Assembly (NCBI GenBank): GCA_037976565.1
Contig: CP137668.1
Location: forward strand, 1,651,548 to 1,715,547
Reading direction: 5' to 3'
Length of the DNA stretch: 64,000 nucleotides
From: Mesocentrotus franciscanus
Lineage: Eukaryota > Echinodermata > Echinoidea > Camarodonta > Strongylocentrotidae
Shown here: piece after piece, positions 12,266-23,140 of the stretch
How the letters are laid out: each line of letters starts with the position of its first letter
Numbering within the stretch: position 1 is the stretch's first letter
Notes under the pieces: model-generated
What the model saw: the letters and a program-made list of their open reading frames with translations, nothing else
Database searches by the model: none
What the model was told of the DNA's origin: nothing
Position numbers and translations under genes: made by a program

Positions 12266-13081
12266 AGGGGAAGTCCACCCTTAATATCAGTTCAACTTTG
12301 TGAAGTATCTTGCGAGCTCCCCGTCCATTTGTCCTTTACTAAAAAAAAAATCAGAAAATGTTATTCTCCCTCAATGAAAAAATATACATGCACCCTAAAT
12401 ACAATTATTGCAAATATGATTCTATACAATCACTGTATGGAAAAAAATCTATTCCGAAATCAATAACGTAGAAAAATTCGTGACATAAAGTACAGAATGA
12501 ATGGGAGAGGAGCTCGCAAGGTACGTCACAACATTACCAACTTGTGTTTGATTGATCGCATTTTTAAAAAATCTTAAGATTCTTTTTTTTAATCGGATTT
12601 TGCTCAAACTTTCACAGACCTGCTCCTTTAAAGCCCCTCTAAATTGTTGGGAGCCCAACAAAATTTATGCCAACATTTCACTAAATTGTAGCATAATCTG
12701 AAGAGGATGTCATTTAAAACACAATTATGCAAGGATTTTCAAAACAAATGTGTTTGAAGTCGAATATTGATGAAATAATACAAAATTTAGGTTTTCTGCG
12801 TACAACAGAAAACCCAAATTATGTATTCTTTTATAAATATTTGTCTTCAAACACATTTTTTAATTTTTTTTTTTAAATTAATTAATTTATTTTTTGTTGG
12901 GGGGGGGGGGATCTTTGCAGAAGTGTCTTAAATGACGTCCTCTTTCACATTATGATTTATGATGCAACTTAAGTGAAACTTTGCCATCAAATTTTTGGCG
13001 AATTTGGGGCTCCCAACACTTTAGAGGGGCTTTAATTTTCTGCATTCACCAAAACAAACTAAATATTAGGATGGACTTCCC
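12266..13081. mobile_element. TTAA-flanked element, right-arm copy
   Basis: It starts AGGGGAAGTCCACCC directly after TTAA at 12,262-12,265 and ends GGATGGACTTCCCCT. It is the mirror of the copy at 9,862-10,810. A second TTAA element of another family is nested at 12,632-13,031, and this nested insertion is missing from the left arm. It therefore post-dates formation of the inverted repeat. Confidence 0.65.
12632..13031. mobile_element. 400-bp MITE nested in the repeat, TTAA target
   Basis: Terminal repeats AGCCCCTCTAAA and TTTAGAGGGGCT are flanked by TTAA on both sides (12,628-12,631 and 13,032-13,035). The internal halves are also complementary (GAAGAGGATGTCATTTAA against TTAAATGACGTCCTCTTTC). 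A diverged relative lies at about 14,795-15,140. Confidence 0.78.
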
Positions 13082-14794
13082 CTTTGATGGAGTAGGTCCT
13101 AGGCTGAATGGAATTGGTGATAGGATGGATGCATTGGGTAATTAGTGAGAGGCTGGTTGGAGTTGATAGCTTGAATTAGAAAAATCGTCTATAACTTTTT
13201 CTTTTCTTCTGCATGATTGAATTTGACATAATATCAAGAGAATCATATTATTAAGTAAAACAAATCATATTATGAAGTCATTCGTTGGTTCCATTTATCT
13301 TTTTGTTGTAGGCTGGCGTAATGCTGGAGTGAGAATATGAAAACAGTGCATATATAATTACGAAAATGATCAGTAAATAAGGTATGTACGGGGCTGCTAC
13401 TGTGCTACATAATTAAAAATCCCGCGGTCCATACGCACATTGCATTGCACATCGCAAGTTGAGCGATGAGGATGACGTTCAGACGTCATATATCATGTTT
13501 ATTCATGACCGCCAAGCCTAGCACCTTTATACGCTATATGTTTAGCGTGCCATGTGTACGGTATCCTTGAAAGGCTTATAATTATACAGGGAAAATATTA
13601 ATAACAATCAGAAGAAAATGAGACAACAGGGTTAACCAACATCCCCACAAAAATCATGAATTTAATGAATGTTTTCAGTCTCTGTACTGGACTTATGAAA
13701 TTTGAAATGAAAAAAATTCTGTTGAAATTGACCCAATAACATTTCTATGTACTGAACTAAATAGCAAATATCAAATAACATGAAACCTCCTCCTCCAACT
13801 AGGAATCAATTATACTTGACCTAATTTAGATTGTGACATCAGATTGATAAGCAGAATATTTGAAGAGCCTTTTACATCTTGCTCCTGTTTTCAATTCTTC
13901 TTCTCGAGCTGATCTGCTTCCATTAAAAAATATATAATTCCTCCTCCTCCTTCCCGCAGCCCACAAGGCCGATATAACAAAGGAATAAATAAGGAAAGAT
14001 TGGACATTTTCAGTCTCGTGGGCTGTCGTTCTCAAGGGTCGTCGCTAGATCGAAGTTTACAATGAATATTGTTGTACAACATGTTATAGTGATTATGGCA
14101 TTTTCATGAGATAGCTCAAGAGTGTAGTCCCCATTCTATAAAAAAAAAGCTATTTTAAAATCCACCCTTATATTTTTCAAGGAAGGACTGATGTGTTTAC
14201 TTGTTTTAGTGCAAATAATAACGATTACTCTACATAATAGGATGAAATCAGTGAATCACCAATCCTCTGATGGAAAATACAATCTTAATGTGTACTTTAG
14301 ATGAATTTACTTAAATGAGATATATTCTTTCAACAATGAACGGGGCCTTCGCACTTTAAAAAAATGTTCAAATTAAACACGGGCAATATGGCATATCTAA
14401 TGAAGGGGCTGACATTTGTACATAGGACAGTGAGGCATGTGCCTCTGGTACCACTGGAAGATGATACAAAGGACAGATCATTGGTTTGTTTCGAGTATGT
14501 TATAAGTCCTGTGCTGTGTTCCTATATTCAAAGTTACATTTTTAACGGGATTTTGCAAGTGACTAAGTACCAAAATCGCACAGTGAAAGAAATCAAAAGA
14601 GATTCAGGGTTATTAATTTTATGGTTACATTTTATCCTATATGAGTAGTCTGTCAATATGAAGATAAAAAATACTCTAAATCAAATTTGAATCGAGTATA
14701 TATATATATTGCTCGAAGTTTGCTCTCCTGTTCGGATGACTTTGCAATCACAGATTCTAATTTATCACCGGATCGTCTCTTGAGTCAAGCTTAG

Positions 14795-15140
14795 AGCCCC
14801 GGAAATTTTATGGCGAAATTTGACTTAAATTGTACCATATTGTGAAAGAGGATGTCATTTAAGACGCGTTTCTGCAAGGATTTTCAAAACAAATGTGTTC
14901 GAAGTCGAGTATTCATAAAAGAGTACATAATTTAGTTTTTCTGCTTACAACAGGAAACCGAAATTATGTATTATTTTATCAATATATGTGTCTTCTAACA
15001 CATTTTTTTTTTTGGGGGGGGGAATCCTTGCAGAAGTGTGTCTTAAATGACATATCCTCTTTCACAGTATGATACAATTTAAGTGAAATTTCGCCGTCAG
15101 AGTTTTGGCGAATTTGGGGCTCCCGACACTTTAGAGGAGC
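14795..15140. mobile_element. Diverged MITE in the 5' flank of RLR-A
   Basis: The arms AGAGGATGTCATTTAAGAC and its complement GTCTTAAATGACATATCCTC mark a fold-back of about 345 bp related to the MITE at 12,632-13,031. It is absent at the matching place in unit B (near 39,650), where AAGCTGAAAGCAAATTG reads through. The TTAA target is no longer visible. Confidence 0.65.
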
Positions 15141-15477
15141 AAATTCACAGTGGCAGGAGCAGCTATATAATATTGCCTGAAACAATAGTTCAGGCCGTAC
15201 TTAATTCATTATCGGGATATATGTACATTCCTTTAAATGATAATTGCGTACAAACAAAGATCGACACACTAATCGACACCGCTGATGATAAGACTATCTC
15301 GACTGAGGCTGAGTGAGTTCGGGGAATCCGGGGACCCCTTCGTGTGCACGGTATCGCGAAATCACATCGTTGCGACCACACCGCTTCTCTGTACCTTGCG
15401 CAACTCATATTGTCTTGCTACTACCCCAGGGTTGTTCTCTTGCAACATATCCTCTTGACAGTTTTAATATGTCTTCT

Positions 15478-15963
15478 CTTTCACACATGTATCACGCCTG
15501 CCTATTGGTTCGTATTGGGGTGGATCATGGATATTGTCTAATCACAAACAAGAGTTTATAGAGCATCATAGATTGGCTTCAGAGCTGAACTGGAGCCAAC
15601 TTGTAACTTAGCTTATCTAGTCGTTCTTAGCGAGTTCATATCTAGAGGCCCCATACCTACTCTTGATCTGCTTTATAATTATGTGGAGAACTCGTCTAGC
15701 AAAATCTCAGTCTTGAGATGGAAAAGAAAATCGTTGTTGGACAGATGGTTAGAACCTCGGCAGGAAAGGCGCACTGATATAAATTATTTCAGCTATTAAC
15801 CAGCAGACAGACTAAACTTACCTGTCACGTTCTCCCGTTCAGAGCAAAGAGATACAATTTAGTACACTGCATTGCAGCTAGAAAGACAATAGCCAGTAGA
15901 AGTCTGTCGTGATATATCTTCTCTTCCTTTGGTTGGAAGTTGAGACAGTAGGATCAAAAAGTG
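15478..15963 (+). promoter_or_regulatory. Conserved 5' flank of RLR-A, likely promoter and 5' UTR
   Basis: This 480-bp segment directly upstream of the RLR-A start is strongly conserved with 41,552-42,046 upstream of RLR-B, while sequence further out is broken by insertions. It contains CCTATTGGTTCG (an inverted CCAAT box) and a GAGTTTATAGAGC segment that could act as a weak TATA-like box. Promoter identity is inferred from position and conservation only; no transcription start is visible. Confidence 0.4.
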
Positions 15964-18900
15964 ATGGCCGCGGCTTCGGTGGATGCCCCAACGGGGGAGG
16001 AGACGGATGATAATAAGATTAAGGTCATCACAGAGGTCTATAGACCTCTTCTCATAGAGGTCCTGGATGTCAAAGATATTGTAGAAAGTCTCAAGATACA
16101 GTTTGGCAGGGATGATGGTAAGATTATAATGTATAACTTTCTAATTTTCTAAATATTAAGTATGTTGGCGTATTTTCTTAAATACGTGGATTGGTTTTGG
16201 ATGGTGAAAATTTTGATTAAACATGTTGAACTAGAAGCCATCAGAAGTGTGGTGTATGATCAGTTGGAGAACTTTCAGCATAGTCAGTTCTCTATAAATA
16301 AACAGCAGTGGAAAATCACTTATTTAGGAGTCATAATTGGGAATCACTTTGTTTTCGGAGTGGATTTCAAAGCTAAAAATAGTGGGATCCACTCTAAAAA
16401 GGGTAATTTATCCACAAATTTGGAGTGATTTCTTTCGGCGTGTATTCAACTCCAGAGAAGCAATCCCTAATTATGACTCATACAAAACGTATTTTCCACT
16501 CCTGTGCATAAAATGAGATTGGTCATCCCATCGCATACATTAACTTGTGGTATGAAATAGAAATGTTTAATGATCTATAAAATGATAAAATTGTGAAAAA
16601 GGCATACCTTATTTTTGTGGAATAGAAAATCAATCATTCATGAAGACCTATTCTCAGATTGTTCATCGAGCGGTCATTGCTACAAAGCTATTAATATTTA
16701 GTTCCATACTTAGCCTAAGGCGGTTTACTAATTACGAAGCACAGAATAATAATTTCACATTAGTAGAAAATGTATTTCAGTTCAGTACATTCATTCTGTA
16801 GTAACTCGCGCAACTCTGCACACCCCAGCCCTATTCATTTCCCGTCAGGCTTTCCGTTGGTGACCTAGTTTTTTCCTGATTCATTTTTGCGTCATATTCT
16901 GTTTGTTGATGACATAGGTCAGCCTTGCATTTATGACAGATGTTGAAAATGATGTTGAACAAATGCAGTTTCTCACAAATTACAATACATATATAGATGT
17001 AGGTTGTATTTTTACAGACTCACACAAAAGAAAAATATTGGACATCATTGTGTAGCGTATCATGAATGTTGGATAAAGGGAAAGGCGTATCGTCTAAATT
17101 TTCTTGCGAGATTGTTATGCATGCATTTAATTAAAGTAAGACAATATTTCCGAAAAAGTATGTCGTGTGCCACACCTGTAATAAAGGTAATGCAAAATAC
17201 AGTCAAATATGTCTTACTGGCCATCTCTCTATCAAGTTCGTCTGTCTATAATGACCATGTAGCTTGTCTCCATCGAGAAAGAAATGTGTGTTGTAAAACC
17301 TGTCTAGAAAGGCAATCTGTCAACAGCAGCCACTTTCTTTGTTTCCCTTGTATAGCCTTAAGAAGCCTCAGAATACGCAAAACCAAACACACACATAAAG
17401 TGTTTCTTGATATAAGCATATACATTTGATTGTCAAAATTTGAGGCTTGCAAATATAGAGGCCAAGGTGAGTTATTAAGCAAGCAGTTCTGCCGATTTAG
17501 TGTTTTTTGGTTTACCTGTAGATGAAGCTGGAAAAATATTTCAATGTTAAAATCACAGACATTGAATATATACATTTTCTCACAGCGCATATTCTAAATC
17601 AATATGAACTCTAAAAACTAAAAGTTGGAAATCACTGATCTAATAGACTTAAAACTGGTACCCCCCCCCTATCCAATGACTGAGCCCTTCCTACGCCAGT
17701 GCCTGTAGGGGGATATATCACACCGAAAATGATCTTCTTCTTTTTTTTGTAAGATAAAGAAAAAACTGAAATGAATTGATTGACAGCTTTAAAACCTAAC
17801 AAAGAACCTACGCTAATGCGATGTTATGATATTTGAAGGGCAAAATTATCCTTTGTAATAAGTACAATTGTATGAAAGTAGAAAAATAAGAAAAGCAGAA
17901 AAGTTTCAAATATGACTACTGATTCAGAACTGAAAATACGTATTTTCAGTTTAGTGATCGTGATGTCACACGGAAAACCCTCCCGTTTTTCGTGTACAAA
18001 CAAAATATCATTAATTTCTGTTTTTCTCCAAAGTGCCTTCTCCCTTGGGGCACTGCTCAAAAAATATTATGGATAACATATTATAAGAGGTTCTCTTAAG
18101 AGAAAAGATCCCCCTGAATCATGTATTTTGAGGGGAAAAAAGAAGAAGTTTTAACCATTTCTTAGGTGGAACAAAATAATGTGGAAAGGCACGACGACAC
18201 AGTTACATTCCCGATTCCTCCAAGTTGAAGTTCCCATACGCCTGTACCTGTATTGATTACAACCTTTAACAATCCATAACTTTCTTTTTCGTCCGATTTT
18301 GTTGAAACTTTCACCAGTCTGCTTCTCTGATTTTCTGCCTTCTTTCCGAGTAGATTTCTACGAAGGTTGGATTTTCTTTAATACCTTCAGCTTCCGTATT
18401 GATTTTGCTGAACAATTTTATTTACTGTGACGATTTCCATTTTCTTATTCTAATGTTATTCTTAGCGATATTCAACGAAGTACTAGAGTTGATTGAAACA
18501 GGCGGCACACGAAAACAAATAGCAGAACGTTTCATGGAGGCACTGGACTTTAAAGAAGACAAAAGGGGTCTCTATCGTGCTGTGATCGATGCTTTGTATC
18601 AATCAGGTAAGAAGCAATCAGAGATCAGACGAGATGGATATCATAAAGAGAGAAAGAAAGAGAGATAGAAAGACAGAGAGAGACAGAGAGAGATAGAAAG
18701 AGATATTAATAACTCTTGTCAAGATCGAGATACTAATTTAAACTGCTAATATGGAAACGTTTTCTCGACGTCAACGGGCCTCCGGGCATCCGATCTTCAT
18801 TATTCCCATCCCAACAGCCCCCATAAAAACCAACACCGCATGTTTGTTTGTTTCTTCCCCTTCTTCTTCTTCTTCTTCTTCTTCTTCTTCTTCTTTTTTT

Positions 18901-20858
18901 GTTTTACTTTTCCTATTCATCCTAGATCTCTAGATCATTGCCTTTATTCTTGATATCATATTAATACATAACTGGTAAACCGAGGCGGGCTGGCAAAGGG
19001 ATATATATACATGTAATTGTTACATAGAATGGCTAGTTGATATATAATTTTTTAAAATTTAAAGTGCCTGTTCAAAGAAAATCACAAATTTGGCAAATAA
19101 CGTATCACTAGAAACTGGTAAGCTAATAGATTGCCATCGTTTAGGTCAACTACATATCGGGTGATTTATAAAAATACAATTAAAACTACCTCCATAGCAT
19201 CTGGGATATGCGAGAGATTCGCCAGAAAAATAACGATGTTTCAATGCCGTCACAATATGAACCAATCCTGCCCAAGCAGACGACATCCCATAAAAATGAA
19301 GATAATTGCAATGCTATTATTTCTCAAATTATAATGAGTTTAGTGTATATAAATGTGATGGAATTTTACACCATTCAAAAGGGATATGAAACCAATCCTG
19401 ATAACTAAATTCTTCTGTTTGTAAATACACAGGATAGGGGTTAATGAACAATCAAAGAAACCACACTTTCAAATTAAACAAAACCCGGAATTATAGCATG
19501 GTCGGCATTTGTTCCCTCTTGAAACGCTAAACATACCGCGGTGTATGCAGCTGAAAATACAATGGCGTCTTATTTTGTTTACAAGCGACGGATTCCTTTA
19601 TTCTTTTATCGCTGCATTTTTCATCAAAATAATACCATGCGCGGGGTTTACAGTGAGGCAATAGATTAAACATTTAGCCTGACGGTAGTGAAGTAAGAGA
19701 AATAACTGAAGATAAGATGACAAAACAGGCACTGCAAATGTGTGAACTGTCATGGGACATCGTTTGCTTGTGCAAATCATGTTCAACATGTGACGTCACA
19801 CATCTCAGCAGCGATCGGAGAGCTTTTCAGGTGCTATGCCGGGGCTGTATTTAAGCGTTTTGTAATTGATAATAATCATTACTTCGAATGTTTCCAAGCA
19901 TTAAATTTTTGTAACCTTGTCCAATCAAAGTTTCACCTTTGCAATAATGACAATAAAGTTAGTTTTTAAAATCAATGAACCTTCTCTTTAAAGAAAGGGA
20001 AAAGAGAGAGAGAGAGAGAGAGACAAAGAGAGAAAGGAAGAAAGGAACCCATGATCTTAAAATATAGTGGGCTGGTCGCACTTCACGTCTGTCCCTTCTG
20101 ATGAACGTTCATTATTTTCTTCTCTTTCGTTTTTCTCCGTGCTACAGAGAACGACGCAATAGCTAAACATCTGGAAGGAACCTCTGAATTCAACACCAAG
20201 AAAAGAGAACATTATCGATCCTTTCTTTGGCTCTACGCTAATCGGTTGGAGGATATTGAGGCTGAAAGCCTTCTTCCCTCATTAGAAAAACATCTTACTA
20301 AACGAGACGTAGAGAAAATACGAAAAACGGTACGGGAAAATCGTTTCGATTTGCTTATTCTATCTTTCCCTTCCTTAAAACTGAGCCGTTTTATTCCTTG
20401 TGTTCTACATGTCTTCCTAACCTACAAAACATTACTTTCCCACTCTTCACTCTTTTGTTAAACAATGTTTACTTTTATCATATTTCAAGTGATTTTCTCA
20501 AACTCACTAAAGGGTTAGGCCTTAGTGATTTACAATTGATTCAATTGAATCAACCAGTTCGTTCAAGGAAAGCTCAAATGGAATTAAAGACTTTTAATGG
20601 ATTTAAAATCTTAAGCATGGAATTCATGATTTGATTTGCTATTTCTTATAATATAATTACGTTATGAGCAGGTGTATCATAAGGGAAATTGTGCCGGCGC
20701 CTCAGAACTTCTCCTAAGACTGGATCGTAAGTCAGAGGACTGTTTTGGAGAGCTCATCAAGGCCCTAGACAGGAATGGCTCAACCAAGCTCGCCAAGGAG
20801 ATGGATGGAATGAAAAGTTTCGCTCTGGGAATCGGTGCAGATGACGAAGTTGACGATG
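15964..20858 (+). CDS. RLR-A tandem CARD exons 1-4
   Basis: Four exons (15964-16117, 18466-18606, 20148-20329, 20672-20858) encode the signalling part. The start ATG has G at -3 and +4, a good context, and is at the same place in RLR-B. CARD1 runs from [19 protein letters not shown] through [13 protein letters not shown] to [18 protein letters not shown]2 runs from [16 protein letters not shown] through LLPSLEKHLTKRDVEKI to [13 protein letters not shown]. Tandem CARDs are the MDA5/RIG-I architecture and in vertebrates dock onto the adaptor MAVS. This part is fully open in RLR-A. Confidence 0.85.
16118..18465. other. RLR-A intron 1 with a 1-kb unit-specific insert
   Basis: This intron is 2.35 kb against 1.33 kb in RLR-B. 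A conserved 270-bp piece (16,160-16,440) is shared with 42,240-42,610 and keeps an open frame in both, but the two proteins diverge by indels and it does not fit between the CARD halves. The extra kilobase (about 16,885-17,905) has open frames on both strands without a recognisable motif. I see no element ends. Confidence 0.45.
18865..18900. repeat. CTT microsatellite in RLR-A intron 2
   Basis: Consecutive TTC triplets, followed by poly-T. The equivalent place in RLR-B (about 43,950-44,000) has an interrupted version, so the tract has expanded or eroded since duplication. Confidence 0.75.
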
Positions 20859-21799
20859 GTGAGAATATTAAAGCTTGGCTTTAAGGATTTTATAAATTAA
20901 GTCAATCAATCAATATTATTATATAATGTATAACATTTATTTTGTCATTACAGAATGTATTCATGTTTTGTATTCTATTTATCTTCATTGTGATGGTAAC
21001 AATATTTCTGAGCCTTTTATATCTGAGCAAAACCAAATATCCATGTCAAACGTACATTACTCAAATAAACATGAAATTTAATTTCGTCGTGTTTCTGAAA
21101 CATTTATCTAACATCGTAACGTTTTACTCCATCTGATTGACCATAATCTTTGTAATAGTGATCACTAAGACACTTATTCGTGAGAAACAGAAGGGCGTTT
21201 TTCTCCTGTCATTTAACACAGAGTAAATGTCCGTTTGGCATTCAGCAGATGTAGGTAACCTAAAAAAGAAACGTGTGTGCGTGTGTGCGTGTGTGGATGT
21301 GTGTGCATGAAGGGGGAGGAGGGGTTATAATCTCCGGTAAACGGAGGGAATTGATACTTGCTAGGTATATGTATGAATGCAGATTGACAGAAACAAGATG
21401 GGGAAACCAATAAGAGTAACATTTTAAATATGCCTATTGACAGAGTTACCTCACTGGTATAGTAGAGTTACATCTTGTTTATGGTATCCATGGTAATTAT
21501 AAAGGTGACGGCGAGGACATTACAGTAGTCGGCAACGTGTGTCCATCAAGCGATGAGGCGGTGGAATTAAAACTACGGAATTACCAAGAGGAGGTCCTAA
21601 CTCCAGCATTGAAGGGACAGAACACCATGGTGGTCTTGCCAACAGGGAAAGGAAAGACAGAAGTCGCCATCGCTCTTATAAGTCGCCGGTTCCTTGCCCG
21701 CAACCCTGTAGGAGCCACTAATCATCGAAAGCAGAAGAGTGTGTTCGTAGTGAACAAGGTAAGATCATTGATTCACATTTAAATCTTGTAAGGACCCTA

Positions 21800-21958
21800 G
21801 GGCCCCATCTTATAAAGAGTTGATATAAGTCGTAACTTTTTGCGAATTGATATCAATCGCAACTATGTACATAAGAGATAGGAGACTGCAAGATTGCGAT
21901 TGATTGGAGGACTTGCGATTGATTTTGATCAATCGCAACTCTTTATATGACTGGGCCC
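21800..21958. mobile_element. Short MITE, GGGCCC ends
   Basis: The ends are GGGCCCCATCTTATAAAGAG and CTCTTTATATGACTGGGCCC, with an internal set of GCGATTGAT/ATCAATCGC complements. A remnant of the same interior lies at 46,530-46,645 in RLR-B, so it predates the duplication. Its outer end there has been lost next to the 46,649 element. Confidence 0.68.
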
Positions 21959-22159
21959 AGAACAAGGTTAGAAGGTATAATGTGAAGGTCCCTTCACATT
22001 ACTCTTCAAACTCCTCTTTTGTATAAGAACCCATTTTAGAGGAAGGAAGGTCCTTCCGAAGTAGTCATATCTTACAATAGTACGTAATTACCAAGAACGA
22101 TCTTGTTCACTTCATTTTTTGCAAGGATCTCTAGTAAATCAATGAATACCCTTCATTAA

Positions 22160-22490
22160 AGGCATAGACCAGTTTTGGAAACGCACCCTCTCAAAAATGA
22201 AATGGAAGCTCTTATTACCAATCATGTCAAAGAATATGTTTTGACTAATAGTAATACGTGATGATACAAATTTTGCCGGGAAACCGCCTAATAATTGATA
22301 TATTTGGTAAATTATCATATCGATCCGGCCTTGTAATTTTACCAAGACTGGGCCAATTTTTTTATTATTTTGATGATTCTAGAACCTTGCAGTACACACC
22401 AATACTTATAATTATGCTATATGATCAACCTTTTTTGATCGATTCCACAACGTTTCTTTCACAATGCAATCGCATGACCAGAACTCTCAC
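22160..22490 (-). repeat. Two dispersed repeat segments in RLR-A intron 5
   Basis: Positions 22,160-22,337 are the reverse complement of 8,808-8,975. Positions 22,330-22,490 match 10,120-10,265 in the same orientation, including CAGAACTT-like, CCTTGCAGTACACACCAATA and AATGCAATCGCATGACCAGA blocks. The two parts adjoin here but are separate at the 5' end of the window, so they may be halves of one longer element. Confidence 0.65.
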
Positions 22491-22987
22491 CTAATTGAAA
22501 GGATCACCGTACAAAGTTGAGAAATCCTTCATACTTGTGTATAGAGAAACAGAGCGTGTATCTTTAAAGATTTAAATGTTTACATCCCTGACTTAAAAGC
22601 CCGAAGAAAGTTCTTAAAGCGTTAACCCAATATGGACCGCCAGTCATCTATGATAGAGAAGGGTATTTGTAGCAAAGTACTAGAAAGCTCTTACAAACTC
22701 CTCTATATAAGAACCCACTGGACATGTTGGAAAGGTAGGAAGGTCCTTCCAAAGTAATCATTATCTCAACAAGGTAGAACAAGACGTCATATTATCTTCT
22801 CAAAAGAAGTATACTGGAAAAAGGGTAGAAATGGCTCCCATAATTCATTCCTGAAAAACATTTAAATAACGTGAACAAAAGTTCCTTCATATTCCGCACC
22901 TTGTCCAGAGTACTAACCTCGATGAAAAGGTCCTTTGCACCATTCTCTTGTAATAACAAATAAAAAGCTAGAACGTGTAAATGTGCG

Positions 22988-23140
22988 ATGGCTCGATCAG
23001 TCTTGGTGGTAAAGCAGTGGTCTCGTAACCGGGAGGTCCCGGGTTGGAAGCTAAGACAATGTATTAGTGCCCTTTAGTAAGGCATTACTCATCAATTCCA
23101 AGCCTCTGGGAGAGGACTTTAAGCCGTCGTTTACCAATTA
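22988..23140 (+). mobile_element. tRNA-derived SINE (unit A copy)
   Basis: The head resembles a tRNA: GGCTCGATCAGT, then an A-box-like TGGTGGTAAAGCAGTGG, an anticodon-region CGTAACCGGGAGGTCCC and a B-box-like GGGTTGGAAGC. The tail contains AGACTTTAAGCCGTCG-like sequence. The same element sits at the same intron position in unit B (49,518-49,670), so it inserted before the duplication. Its B box deviates from GGTTCGANTCC, so it is probably not transcribed. Confidence 0.7.

Larger units (their letters stand above)
9413..13531. repeat. Giant imperfect inverted repeat, about 4.1 kb
   Basis: The left arm (about 9,413-11,345) is the reverse complement of the right arm (about 11,750-13,531), around a spacer of about 400 bp. 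Outer ends are GTGCTAGGCTAGGCGGTCATG and its complement near 13,510-13,527. Matching landmarks are found all along the arms: the AATTCAATCATGCAG/CTGCATGATTGAATT pair, two blocks of a CCAGCCTAGCACCAACTCCAT minisatellite, internal TTAA-flanked elements, and inner ends with CTGCATTATGCAAGTGTAGC. TTTAG occurs at both outer edges, and the 5' flank of unit B (near 38,741) reads straight through GTCGAAATTTTAGCGTGCC. The structure therefore looks like an insertion at the 5' border of unit A. No long coding frame is present. Confidence 0.8.

Noticed and set aside
16162..16428. Possible extra coding exon between exons 1 and 2, also at 42,186-42,614
   Set aside because: It is open in both copies, but the CARD1 sequence joins perfectly from exon 1 to exon 2 in phase without it. 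The two versions differ by indels, and one contains the recent palindrome.
17004..17429. 141-residue plus-strand frame and an overlapping 114-residue minus-strand frame in RLR-A intron 1
   Set aside because: They lie within a unit-A-specific insert, overlap each other, and show no domain motif or splice logic. Probably chance openness.
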